64,000 nt of DNA, taken from NCBI GenBank assembly GCA_017620015.1, contig JAFZRE010000011.1:1-64000 (forward strand), written 5' to 3'. Positions 11,454 through 19,209 of the stretch are shown here, in pieces (positions within the stretch are counted from its first letter, which is position 1; each line of letters starts with the position of its first letter). The notes under the pieces were generated by a model, which saw only the letters and a list, made by a program, of their open reading frames with translations, had not been told where the DNA came from and ran no database searches. Both the position numbers and the translations under genes were made by a program. Source of the stretch: Bacteroidales bacterium. Its GTDB lineage: Bacteria; Bacteroidota; Bacteroidia; Bacteroidales; ML635J-15.

Positions 11454-11963
11454 TTACTGCATCCTTTCCATCAGGTCCATAATGTCCGATTCCATGGATT
11501 CCGTTCTCGGCTGTTCAAGAAATCTGCATAGTTCCTCGCCTTTCTTGTAGAAAACAATTGCAGGAAGAAATTGAACATAATAATCGTCAACATTGAGCAC
11601 ATCTACCGTAATTTTGCTGTCGAGGCAGATGAATGTCACAGGAATATCCTTGAAATAGTCGAGGTCGAAAATTTTGCAGAAACGTGGAACCTCGCGCCTT
11701 GAATTGCTTTCCCAAGTTCCCATGAAAACCTGTACGCTGTCGAATTTTTCTGGCAGTTCAAAGTTGAAGGTCTCGGTTTTTACCGTATATGATTCGTATT
11801 CAGCCTTGAACCAGCCGTCACCATGATTTTCGAGTGCTTCGCGAGTGCAATAGCCGTAAAGTATGTCCTTGCCATTGTCGTTGATGGTTCTGTTGAGTTG
11901 CGAAAAAGCACTGAATGACCCAAGTACGAAAGCCAGTGTGATAATTATAAGTTTCTTTTCCAT
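11454..11963 (-). CDS. Secreted thioredoxin-fold protein lacking the CXXC cysteines
   Basis: 169 residues with an N-terminal signal peptide (KKLIIITLAFVLGSFSAFSQ). The middle reads VQVFMGTWESNSRREVPRF, which lines up with the GxWCxxSRxxxPxF active-site helix of periplasmic thioredoxin-like proteins, but the catalytic Cys position is Glu (GTWES). The downstream region YYVQFLPAIVFYKKGEEL carries the cis-Pro-like segment of a thioredoxin fold (FLPA). It is therefore probably redox-inactive, possibly a chaperone or binding protein; this is inference. It lies 4 bp after pyrC on the same strand, so they are likely co-transcribed. Confidence 0.65.
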   Translation of the reverse strand: MEKKLIIITLAFVLGSFSAFSQLNRTINDNGKDILYGYCTREALENHGDGWFKAEYESYTVKTETFNFELPEKFDSVQVFMGTWESNSRREVPRFCKIFDLDYFKDIPVTFICLDSKITVDVLNVDDYYVQFLPAIVFYKKGEELCRFLEQPRTESMESDIMDLMERMQ

Positions 11964-11967
11964 TGTC

Positions 11968-13305
11968 TTATCTATTAAATTTCAGTTTCATTGACGATTT
12001 GTTCTCTTCAATAATCTTGCCATTGTCGAAAACAGCCTTGCCGTTTACGAAAGTGGTCATAATCTTTGAGTTAAGGGTGTATCCTTCGAGTGGAGACCAT
12101 TTGCATTTGTAAAGCAGGTTGTCCTTATTTACTGTATAGGTTGTATTTAAGTCAACCAGTACTAGGTCGGCGAAATAACCTTTTCTGATGAATCCGCGAC
12201 GGTCAATCTTGTATAGCCGAGCAGGGTTGTGGCACATACACTTTGCAATGTCCTCTATACTGAAGTAACCTTGTTTTGCTAGTTCTATCATCACTTGCAG
12301 CGAGTGTTGCACCATTGGGGCGCCCGACGGACATTTTGTATAAGGTGCGCATTTTTCTTCCCAGGTGTGTGGCGCGTGGTCGGTGGCTACGACATCAATC
12401 TTGCCGTCTTTCAGTGCTTGGATAAGTGCAAGGCGGTCAGATTCGTATTTTACGGCGGGATTCCACTTTATGCGTGCTCCGAGTTTTTGGTAGTTGTCGC
12501 TGTTGAAGAAAAGGTGGTGAACGCAGACTTCTGCGGTTATTTTCTTGTCTTCCAGTGGCTTGTCAGACAACAATGTAAGTTCTTTTTCGGTACTGATGTG
12601 GAAGATATGCAGGTGCGCACCAGTGCGTTTCGCTATTTCTGCCGCTTCGCAGCTCGACTTGTAGCAGGCTTCTGTGTTGCGAATTTCGCAGTGCTTTTCC
12701 ATTGGAATGTTATCACCATAAATTTCCTTCATTCTGCTTAGGTTTCCTGCAATTATGCCGTCGTCTTCGCAGTGTGCAGCAATTATAGTGGGGGAGACTT
12801 GCATTATTTTTTCGATGGCAGCTTTGTCCTTTACGAGCAGGTTGCCTGTAGATGAACCGAGGAAAAGTTTCACGCCTGCAACTTCTGTCGTGTCGATTTT
12901 TGCAATGTCGTCAGCATTTTCTTCCGTTGCACCGATGAAAAACGAGTAGTTTGCCATCGAATTTTCGGCTGCAATGTTGAATTTCTCGTTAAGCAGGTCG
13001 GCATTTGTGGTCGGAGGATTTGTGTTCGGCATTTCCATGTACGATGTTACGCCTCCAGCGACAGCTGCGCGAGATTCTGAATGTATGTCGGCCTTGTGTG
13101 TGGCACCAGGCTGGCGGAAATGCACTTGGTCGTCGATAACACCAGGCAGAAGGTAAAGCCCCTCGGCATCAATTGTTTTGTCGTATTGTTCTTCGGCGCG
13201 ACCCGATGGAAGGATTTCTTCAATGTATTCGTTGTTTAGTACCACATCAAGTTTTTCGCTGTGGCCTTCGTTTACGACTGTTGCGTTCTTTATAAGAGTT
13301 TTCAT
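11968..13305 (-). CDS. pyrC: Dihydroorotase, class I type
   Basis: 445 residues. Cyclises carbamoyl-aspartate to dihydroorotate in pyrimidine synthesis. Seen: metal-site segment DDQVHFRQPGATHKADIHSE (about residues 58-77), VKLFLGSSTG (carbamylated Lys region), IAAHCEDDG, HIFHIST, and VATDHAPHTWEEK. The usual HxH of the first motif reads Q-V-H, a substitution I recall from other Bacteroidales dihydroorotases. Amidohydrolase relatives such as allantoinase are the alternative, but the motif set favours dihydroorotase. It is the first gene of a pair with the thioredoxin-like gene. Confidence 0.85.
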   Translation of the reverse strand: MKTLIKNATVVNEGHSEKLDVVLNNEYIEEILPSGRAEEQYDKTIDAEGLYLLPGVIDDQVHFRQPGATHKADIHSESRAAVAGGVTSYMEMPNTNPPTTNADLLNEKFNIAAENSMANYSFFIGATEENADDIAKIDTTEVAGVKLFLGSSTGNLLVKDKAAIEKIMQVSPTIIAAHCEDDGIIAGNLSRMKEIYGDNIPMEKHCEIRNTEACYKSSCEAAEIAKRTGAHLHIFHISTEKELTLLSDKPLEDKKITAEVCVHHLFFNSDNYQKLGARIKWNPAVKYESDRLALIQALKDGKIDVVATDHAPHTWEEKCAPYTKCPSGAPMVQHSLQVMIELAKQGYFSIEDIAKCMCHNPARLYKIDRRGFIRKGYFADLVLVDLNTTYTVNKDNLLYKCKWSPLEGYTLNSKIMTTFVNGKAVFDNGKIIEENKSSMKLKFNR

Positions 13306-13392
13306 TGTTGAATTTTTCTATTTACAAAGGTATTATTTTAATGTCAGTGCACAAAAAAATAAATTTCTTTCTTGTCTGTGCGAAAAATGTAT

Positions 13393-13400
13393 TACTTTTG
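13393..13400 (+). promoter_or_regulatory. -7 element of the SRP RNA gene
   Basis: TACTTTTG (TAnnTTTG) ends about 4 bp before the predicted 5' end of the SRP RNA. The -33 region (TTTCTTG near 13368-13374) is a weak match. Confidence 0.5.
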
Positions 13401-13403
13401 CGG

Positions 13404-13501
13404 CGGGTAAGTCTTATACGACCAGCTCCCTCTGAATCCTCCAGGTTCGGAAGAAAGCAAAGGTAGGAGGTTGTAGCGGTGCGATATAAGTAGCTTACCC
13501 T
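13404..13501 (+). ncRNA. ffs: Signal recognition particle RNA (small bacterial SRP RNA)
   Basis: About 98 nt. The closing stem is GGGTAAG (13405-13411) with CTTACCC (13494-13500). The apical part has the conserved CCAGGTTCGGAAGAAAGCA segment (13441-13458), the GGAA tetraloop region and Ffh-binding internal loop of the SRP S domain, with flanking CCTCC/GGAGG pairing. A -7 promoter motif sits just upstream and a T-run follows at 13501. It works with Ffh in membrane targeting of nascent proteins. Confidence 0.85.
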
Positions 13502-13514
13502 TTTTTTGTGGCTG

Positions 13515-13740
13515 CACAGTAGGGGGGGGCTAACGCCCGTTTCAATGTTTAACTTCGTTGAGGGCTGCGCCGTTCACGTTTCTATGGCTACGCCGTTTCT
13601 AAGTTTTATGGGCTACGCCCGTTTGAGGGTTTGAATGCCTGCGGCGTTTGATGGCTGACGCCGTTTGAATGTTTCACGTTTCTATGGCTGCGCCGTTTCT
13701 GTGGCTGATGCCGTTTCAAAGTTCAATCGTAAATCGTAAA
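13515..13740. repeat. Cluster of short GGCGNAGCC-type repeats
   Basis: Non-coding stretch after ffs made of many short units such as GGCTACGCCGTTTC, GGCTGCGCCGTTC, GCCTGCGGCGTTTG and GGCTGACGCCGTTTG, each a small imperfect palindrome joined by TTTCTATG or TTTGAATG. The rest up to the gene at 13917 is A/T-rich with TAATTTTG at 13881, a possible -7 motif for that gene. No ORF is supported. Confidence 0.7.
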
Positions 13741-13916
13741 TTAATTTGTATCATGTTGCCAACTTGAAACTTAGAACCCCAGAAGCATAGAAACTATCTT
13801 TTTTGCATCTTGTCGGCAACTTAGAAACCTTTAAACTTTTAAACTTAGAAACAACCTCTTTTTTGTGTTTCTATTTTTTATAATTTTGTGGGCAAATTAG
13901 TCATGGCGTTTAGGAT

Positions 13917-14303
13917 ATGAATTGTATAGTTGTTGACGATAGCGAGGTTGTAAGAACACAGATGGCAGCTTTTATCGAAAAGACTGGTTTCCTGACTTGT
14001 TGCGGTACTTTTGCCAATCCTGTTGGCATAGAGAAATGCATTGAGGAGAACAATGTGTCACTCATTTTTCTCGACATTGAGATGCCACAGATGAGCGGTT
14101 TCGACTTCCTCGACAAGTATCAAAAGGATATACAGATAATTGTCATTTCTGTCAGCCGTAAATACGCGCTAGAATCATACAACTACGACATCACCGACTA
14201 TCTGTTGAAACCAATCTCGTATGAAAGGTTTCTTGTTGCAGCCAACAAGGCGGTGGAGAAACATATCCTGCAAAAACATTTGAACGATGAACATCTCGCA
14301 TAG
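13917..14303 (+). CDS. Stand-alone response-regulator receiver protein
   Basis: 128 residues covering one REC domain and a short tail. Acidic pocket IVVDDSE near residues 4-10, phospho-acceptor in LIFLDIEMPQMSGFDFL (about Asp53), conserved Ser/Thr region VISVSRKYALE, and Lys in DYLLKPISYERF. This is the LytR/AlgR-type receiver, but the LytTR DNA-binding domain is absent; the protein ends just after the receiver. No sensor kinase is nearby. It overlaps the following aminotransferase by 17 bp, so the two are co-translated. It may act by protein contact or as a phosphate sink. Confidence 0.85.
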   Translation: MNCIVVDDSEVVRTQMAAFIEKTGFLTCCGTFANPVGIEKCIEENNVSLIFLDIEMPQMSGFDFLDKYQKDIQIIVISVSRKYALESYNYDITDYLLKPISYERFLVAANKAVEKHILQKHLNDEHLA

Positions 14304-15477
14304 GGAACTTTTCCTAAATTACATAGGACAGACATCAGAAAGTCCATATCTTGTTGAAATTGAACGTGCAAAGGGCGTATATATGTATGGTCCCGATGGA
14401 AAGAAATATTTCGACCTTATTTCTGGCGTTTCGGTAAGTTCGCTCGGACATTGCAACGAGCAGGTTATAAAGGCGGTGCAGGAGCAAGTGGAGAAATATA
14501 TGCACCTGATGGTTTATGGTGAGTTCGTGCAGTCACCACAGGTTGAACTTGCTGAGTATCTGTGCGGTATGTTGCCGAAGAATTTTGACAATGTTTATTT
14601 CGTAAATAGTGGCAGCGAGGCTATCGAAGGGGCAACAAAACTCGCAAAGCGTTATACTCGCCGTCGCAAGATGTTCTCGTTTGTAAATGCCTACCACGGA
14701 AGCACACAAGGTGCATTGAGCCTTTGCGGAAACGAGGATTTCAAGCGTTCGTTCCGTCCTTTGCTTCCAGATGTGTATCACTTGGAGCTCAACAATTTCG
14801 ACCAGCTTTCGCAGATTGATGAGGATACTGCTTGTGTGGTTCTAGAATCCATTCAGGCCGAGGGTGGAGTTATGGTTCCGACGGTTGAATATATGCAGCA
14901 GTTGCGTTCCGTTTGCACGGAAAAAGGTGCATTGCTCATTCTCGACGAAATCCAGACAGGCTTTGGCAGGACTGGCAAGATGTTCGGATTTATGCACTTT
15001 GGCATTGAGCCTGATATTATTTGCTTTGCAAAGGCGTTGGGAGCAGGAATGCCGATAGGTGCATTTGTCTCGTCGCGTAAGATTATGTCGTCGTTTATGA
15101 CCGACCCTGTATTGGGACACATAACTACCTTTGGCGGACATCCGGTTTCGGCAGCAGCTGCACTCGCTGGTGTGAAAATCATAAACGAATCGGGCATTGT
15201 CGATACTATTCAAGCAAAAGCCGACAGATTTATTTCAAACTTGAAATCACATTCGTTGATAAGTGAAATAAGGGGCAAGGGCTTGCTTCTGGCTGTTGAA
15301 ATTGGCTCTTTCTACAATGTGCTGAAATTTATCAAGCGTGCAATAGCAAATGGACTTATTTCCGACTGGTTCATTTTCCACGACACTGCCTTCCGCATTG
15401 CTCCGCCTCTAGTAATCACCGATGATGAGATTGACGAGGCGTCTGACTTGATAATTAAGACCTTGAACGAGATATAA
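14287..15477 (+). CDS. Class III PLP-dependent aminotransferase
   Basis: 396 residues, full length for the acetylornithine/4-aminobutyrate aminotransferase family. Seen: FVNSGSEAIEGATKLAKRYT (PLP phosphate region), NAYHGSTQGALSL, LILDEIQTGFGRTGKMFGF (Asp contacting the pyridine N), CFAKALGAGMPIGAFV (Schiff-base Lys), and TTFGGHPVSAAA. The exact substrate cannot be read from sequence; ornithine, acetylornithine or an omega-amino acid are possible. Translation is coupled to the receiver gene by a 17-bp overlap. Confidence 0.85.
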   Translation: MNISHRELFLNYIGQTSESPYLVEIERAKGVYMYGPDGKKYFDLISGVSVSSLGHCNEQVIKAVQEQVEKYMHLMVYGEFVQSPQVELAEYLCGMLPKNFDNVYFVNSGSEAIEGATKLAKRYTRRRKMFSFVNAYHGSTQGALSLCGNEDFKRSFRPLLPDVYHLELNNFDQLSQIDEDTACVVLESIQAEGGVMVPTVEYMQQLRSVCTEKGALLILDEIQTGFGRTGKMFGFMHFGIEPDIICFAKALGAGMPIGAFVSSRKIMSSFMTDPVLGHITTFGGHPVSAAAALAGVKIINESGIVDTIQAKADRFISNLKSHSLISEIRGKGLLLAVEIGSFYNVLKFIKRAIANGLISDWFIFHDTAFRIAPPLVITDDEIDEASDLIIKTLNEI

Positions 15478-15640
15478 ACATTAAACTTAGAAACGGCGAA
15501 GCCATCAAAACGCCGCAGGCATAGAAACTTCTTAAACGGCGTAGCCATAGAAACTTTAAACTTTAAACCAGAAACCCAGAAACGGCGAAGCCTTCAAACG
15601 CCGCAGGCATAGAAACATTAATTTAGTAATTTGGCAATAT
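15478..15640. repeat. GGCGNAGCC/GCCGCAGGC repeat cluster
   Basis: Spacer with repeated units AAACGGCGAAGCCATCAAAA, CGCCGCAGGCATAGAAAC and AAACGGCGTAGCCATAGAAA separated by AACTTTAAAC linkers. The long unit GGCGAAGCC...CGCCGCAGGCATAGAAAC occurs twice (near 15495 and 15583). Same family as 13515-13740 and 61020-61480, in the opposite orientation to the former. Confidence 0.7.
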
Positions 15641-15674
15641 TTTTGTATATTTGTCGTGCAAAAACAATATGCCC

Positions 15675-16157
15675 ATGAAAGCAACTTTGTCCATATTTAT
15701 AGCGGTTCTGATTTCGGTTTCGATGTCAGCCGTTGAACCTGTAAAGATTTACAAGGGAACTAGTGTTTATAGTAGCGATGTAATCTGTAATGTAAGCAAT
15801 GGCAAGGTCTACAAGAATAATTCGGTTTACAGCAGCGATGTAGTCTGTAATATCCGCGACGGAAAGATTTACAAGGGCAATTCGGTTTATAGCAGCGATG
15901 TCATTTTCACGATAAGGGATGGCAAGGTGTATTCGGGCAACTCGGTTTACACCAGTGACATTGTCATGACTATCCGCGATGGGAAGATTTACAAGGGTAC
16001 ATCGGTTTACACTAGTGACATAATTGCAACGGTGCGCGACGGCAAGCTTTATAGTGGTACATCTGTGTATAGCAGCGACATAGTATTTACCATAAAGGGC
16101 TACCTTACAATCGCAGAATTTGTAGCCGTGTGGTATGCGGTGTTTTATGCGTGGTAA
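15675..16157 (+). CDS. Secreted protein of six 20-residue tandem repeats
   Basis: 160 residues from the ATG at 15675 (an ATG two codons earlier, 15669, is equally possible). Signal peptide about residues 1-19. Then six back-to-back 20-residue repeats of the form [KIVL]Y[KS]GxSVY[ST]SD[VI]xxx[IV]RDGK, from about residue 22 to 140, followed by a hydrophobic tail (LTIAEFVAVWYAVFYAW). In DNA this is a 60-bp tandem period. The pattern suggests a closed or propeller-like beta structure; I recall vaguely similar beta-flower repeat proteins in gut Bacteroidota, but I am not certain of the family. TATATTTG at 15646-15653 is a good -7 promoter. Function unknown. Confidence 0.75.
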   Translation: MKATLSIFIAVLISVSMSAVEPVKIYKGTSVYSSDVICNVSNGKVYKNNSVYSSDVVCNIRDGKIYKGNSVYSSDVIFTIRDGKVYSGNSVYTSDIVMTIRDGKIYKGTSVYTSDIIATVRDGKLYSGTSVYSSDIVFTIKGYLTIAEFVAVWYAVFYAW

Positions 16158-16162
16158 CGAGG

Positions 16163-16300
16163 GGTTCTTACGTTTTAATGCCTTCGGCATTTGAAAATTT
16201 GAAAATTTGATAATTTGATAATTTGCCCATTATCCATTGCCCATTATCCATTGTTAATTATCCATTGTCAATTATCCATTGTTAATTGTCTTGTTAATTT
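16163..16300. repeat. Simple repeats including tandem CATTATCCATTG
   Basis: Holds ATGCCTTCGGCAT (inverted repeat), AAATTTGAAAATTTGATAATTTGATAATTTG, then at least five tandem units of [CT][CT][CA]ATTATCCATTG about 14-15 bp long (about 16226-16285). TATTTTTG at 16351-16358 is a probable -7 element for the following gene. Confidence 0.6.
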
Positions 16301-16378
16301 GTTCCTTGTTTTCACTTGTAAATCGTACTGCATAAATCGTAAATAATCTTTATTTTTGCGACCTAAAATTTGTCAACC

Positions 16379-17263
16379 ATGGAAAAAAATGACATAACAA
16401 CCAAAGTGCTTATCGGCATGGTGTCGGTAATGCTTGTGGCGGTAATTGTGCTTGGCTACCTTTTATACAAGACCTCGAAGGAGAAGGACCAGATTGTTGT
16501 TGAGAATACCGAAACCACCAACGAGCGCGACAAAATCAAGGCTGAGTTCTCCAATCTTCTTGACCAGTACAACGGACTGGAAACTAGCAACGATAGCCTC
16601 AATGCCGAAATTAACGGTCGCAAGCAGGAAATCGTGATGCTCATCGAGGAACTTGACAAGACCAAAAACTGGGCGGCTGGAATGAAGAAAAAGTATGAGG
16701 AGGAACTCGGTACCTTGCGTAGCATAATGAAGCATTATGTGTATCAAATAGATAGTCTTAATACTCTGAACCAGCAGCTTACTGCCGAAAACGAGATGGT
16801 TAGGACGGAAAACGATAGGTACAAGTCGGAAAACGACGAGCTCGTTGACCGCAACACCGAACTTATGACTACAATTGAGGACGCAAGTATAGTTAACGCT
16901 TCGCATATAAACGTGGTTTTCCTCAATGGTCGCGATAGGGAGACTAACAAGTCGGGCAAGATTGAAAAGCTGAAAATTAACTTCACGCTTTCGGCAAACA
17001 AGTTGGCATCGAGTGGACAGAAGACCGTCTATCTGCGCATCAAGCGTCCCGATGGATACTACATTTCGTCGGGTTCTACCTTCGCTGCAGGCGACAGTCA
17101 GCTTTCATATTCCGATTCTCGAAACATAACTTACGATAATCAGGCTCTTGATGTTTCCATATATCATAAGGTAACCGAACCTCTTGGTGTTGGTAAATAC
17201 GAGGTGTGCCTGTATATGGACGGTAATAAGATTGGCGAAAGTTCCTTTATTATCGAAAAGTAG
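16379..17263 (+). CDS. Membrane-anchored coiled-coil protein
   Basis: 294 residues from the ATG at 16379; an in-frame TTG three codons earlier is less likely. One N-terminal membrane segment (about residues 9-30, VLIGMVSVMLVAVIVLGYLL), then a long heptad-rich coiled coil to about residue 165, then a beta-rich C-terminal domain (INVVFLNGRDRETNKSGKIE to the end) that looks like a small sandwich. The topology suggests anchoring in the inner membrane with the coil in the periplasm. Similar proteins are widespread in Bacteroidales as hypothetical proteins. It precedes DUF4271 by 6 bp, so it is probably the first gene of the hemD operon. Confidence 0.75.
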   Translation: MEKNDITTKVLIGMVSVMLVAVIVLGYLLYKTSKEKDQIVVENTETTNERDKIKAEFSNLLDQYNGLETSNDSLNAEINGRKQEIVMLIEELDKTKNWAAGMKKKYEEELGTLRSIMKHYVYQIDSLNTLNQQLTAENEMVRTENDRYKSENDELVDRNTELMTTIEDASIVNASHINVVFLNGRDRETNKSGKIEKLKINFTLSANKLASSGQKTVYLRIKRPDGYYISSGSTFAAGDSQLSYSDSRNITYDNQALDVSIYHKVTEPLGVGKYEVCLYMDGNKIGESSFIIEK

Positions 17264-17269
17264 CTGGCG

Positions 17270-17950
17270 ATGTACGAGCTGATGCCTGTTTTGGATAGGG
17301 TAAAGGACTGGAATGCCTCGATCATTCTGGTTATGTCGGTAATCATTGTCGTACTATATATAATTACCCATTTGAAGTATCCCGATTTCTATAGGCAGTC
17401 AATGTACAGGATGTTCGTCGAAAACTTTTCTGGCAGGGAGGTTACAAAGCCTACTGATGTTTCATCAATTGAGGCGCTTTCCACGATAATTTCGCTTCTG
17501 TCGATATCTACAATGTTGTTTGCAGCAGTCTGTTACTCGGGACTTACAAATATAGGTCTTGAATATGGACGCGAGTGGAAGACAATGCTTAATATCTTGC
17601 TTATTTTTTCCGGCTTTAATTTTGGCAGGGGGCTTACAAACTTGTTCTTTGGCTATTTGTTCAGAATAGAGAAATACGCAGCAAACTACAACACGCTTAT
17701 TCTCGATACCGAAAGAATGCTTTCGCTAGTATTTGTGCCTATTTTTGCATTTTGTCCGTTTGTTTCGGCAGTTACTGCAAAAATACTGATTTGGATAGCC
17801 TTTGCTGCGGTGGTTTTGATTGTCGGATTTCAGTATGTGACATTTTTTTTCCATCTTGTGAAAAATAAATTTTTAAATCATCACTCAATTTTGTATTTTT
17901 GCGCCCTCGAAGTTTTGCCAATACTTGTGATTATCAAGTTGGCATTTTAA
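17270..17950 (+). CDS. DUF4271 family membrane protein
   Basis: 226 residues with about six membrane segments (SIILVMSVIIVVLYIITHL, LSTIISLLSISTMLFAAVCY, MLNILLIFSGFNFGRGLTNL, LSLVFVPIFAFCPFVSAV, and two more). It matches DUF4271, a Bacteroidota-specific family usually just upstream of hemD, as here (45 bp gap). Function is not established. A TATTTTTG motif at about 17893, inside the 3' end of this gene, could be an internal promoter for hemD. Confidence 0.8.
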   Translation: MYELMPVLDRVKDWNASIILVMSVIIVVLYIITHLKYPDFYRQSMYRMFVENFSGREVTKPTDVSSIEALSTIISLLSISTMLFAAVCYSGLTNIGLEYGREWKTMLNILLIFSGFNFGRGLTNLFFGYLFRIEKYAANYNTLILDTERMLSLVFVPIFAFCPFVSAVTAKILIWIAFAAVVLIVGFQYVTFFFHLVKNKFLNHHSILYFCALEVLPILVIIKLAF

Positions 17951-17995
17951 CTTCGATGTTGTGAATTGTAAAAGTTTAATTTATAGGAAATTACG

Positions 17996-18748
17996 ATGAA
18001 AATTAAGAGCGTACTCGTATCGCAGCCGAAACCTGAATCGGACAAATCCCCCTACTACGATATTGCAAAAAAATTCAATGTTAAGATTGATTTCCGTCCT
18101 TTCGTAAAGGTTGAGGGTGTGCCGGCTAAGGAATTCCGTACACAGAAAATAAGCCTTGGCGATTATATGTCGGTAATCTTTAACAGCCGTCATGGAGTTG
18201 ACCACTATTTCAGAATGTGCGAAGAACTGAGAGTACCAACAAATGACAACCGCAAGTATTTCTGCATATCGGAGTCTATTGCATTCTATCTGCAAAAATA
18301 TGTAACTTATCGCAAGCGTAAGATATTTTATGGAAACGGAACCTTGGCAAACCTTATGGAGCAGATAAAGAAGTTTCCCGAGGACAAATACCTTGTTCCG
18401 CTGAGCGATGTCCATAAGCAGGACATACCCGAAAAGCTTGACGAAGCCAAGATTGCATACGACATTGCAGTTCTTTATCGTACCGTAAGTTCCAACATGT
18501 CGGATATGGAAAATCTTGGTCACGACATAGTATTGTTCTTCAGTCCGGCAGGTGTAATGTCGCTTAAGCAGAACTTCCCCAACTTCAATCAAGAGGAGGA
18601 AAATGTTTTCATCGGTGCATTCGGTCCTACTACGGCCGAAACCGTTGAAAAACTTGGCTACCGTCTCGACATAAAGGCTCCGACACCCGACAATCCTTCT
18701 ATGCCGGCGGCTCTTGAAAAGTTCATCAAGGCGCAAAACGGAAAATAA
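17996..18748 (+). CDS. hemD: Uroporphyrinogen-III synthase
   Basis: 250 residues. It closes hydroxymethylbilane with inversion of ring D in haem and sirohaem synthesis. The family is poorly conserved, but the two-domain pattern is visible: FNSRHGVDHYF near residue 62, YRTVSSNMSD and LFFSPAGVMSL in the second half, then the C-terminal signature FGPTTAETVEKLGYRLDIKA. Position between DUF4271 and rnpA supports the call, since that order is common in Bacteroidales. Confidence 0.85.
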   Translation: MKIKSVLVSQPKPESDKSPYYDIAKKFNVKIDFRPFVKVEGVPAKEFRTQKISLGDYMSVIFNSRHGVDHYFRMCEELRVPTNDNRKYFCISESIAFYLQKYVTYRKRKIFYGNGTLANLMEQIKKFPEDKYLVPLSDVHKQDIPEKLDEAKIAYDIAVLYRTVSSNMSDMENLGHDIVLFFSPAGVMSLKQNFPNFNQEEENVFIGAFGPTTAETVEKLGYRLDIKAPTPDNPSMPAALEKFIKAQNGK

Positions 18749-18756
18749 TTGCCGAA

Positions 18757-19209
18757 ATGCCAGTCGATTCCGATACTTCTCCAGTTGCCATCAACGAGGA
18801 AACCCGCAACGATTTCTCTCGTCAGACACTCAAGAGAAGTTCGATGCTAAAGCACAAGGCCGATATCGAGAACCTTTTCCGCAAGGGCAGGAAGGCAAAC
18901 ATCGACTACATAAAATGTACCTATATAACACGCCGCACCGAATCTTCCCAAGGTTCGGTGCGAATTTTTGTTTCCGCGCCAAAGAAATACCTGCATCACG
19001 CTGTCGATAGAAACCTTATGAAACGCCGTATGCGCGAGTCTATAAGGAAAAATCTTGCGGAAATGCGCAAGGCCGCTGCCGAGAACAATATTTGCCTTGA
19101 CATCGCGTTTGTGTTCCAGTCGAATAATATTCAAGATTATTCCGACGTGGAACGAATAATTGTTCTATCTTTGACGAAAATTTATTCTGAAGTTTATGAG
19201 AAGAATTAG
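18757..19209 (+). CDS. rnpA: Ribonuclease P protein component
   Basis: 150 residues. Protein subunit that helps the RNase P RNA trim tRNA 5' leaders. The N-terminal part has LKRSSMLKHKADIENLFRKG, and the RNR signature is DRNLMKRRMRESIRKN (about residues 85-100). The N-terminal ~25 residues are extra compared with E. coli RnpA (119 residues). It overlaps the S41 peptidase by 14 bp. In most bacteria rnpA follows rpmH; the Bacteroidales arrangement with hemD and the S41 peptidase is different. Confidence 0.88.
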   Translation: MPVDSDTSPVAINEETRNDFSRQTLKRSSMLKHKADIENLFRKGRKANIDYIKCTYITRRTESSQGSVRIFVSAPKKYLHHAVDRNLMKRRMRESIRKNLAEMRKAAAENNICLDIAFVFQSNNIQDYSDVERIIVLSLTKIYSEVYEKN

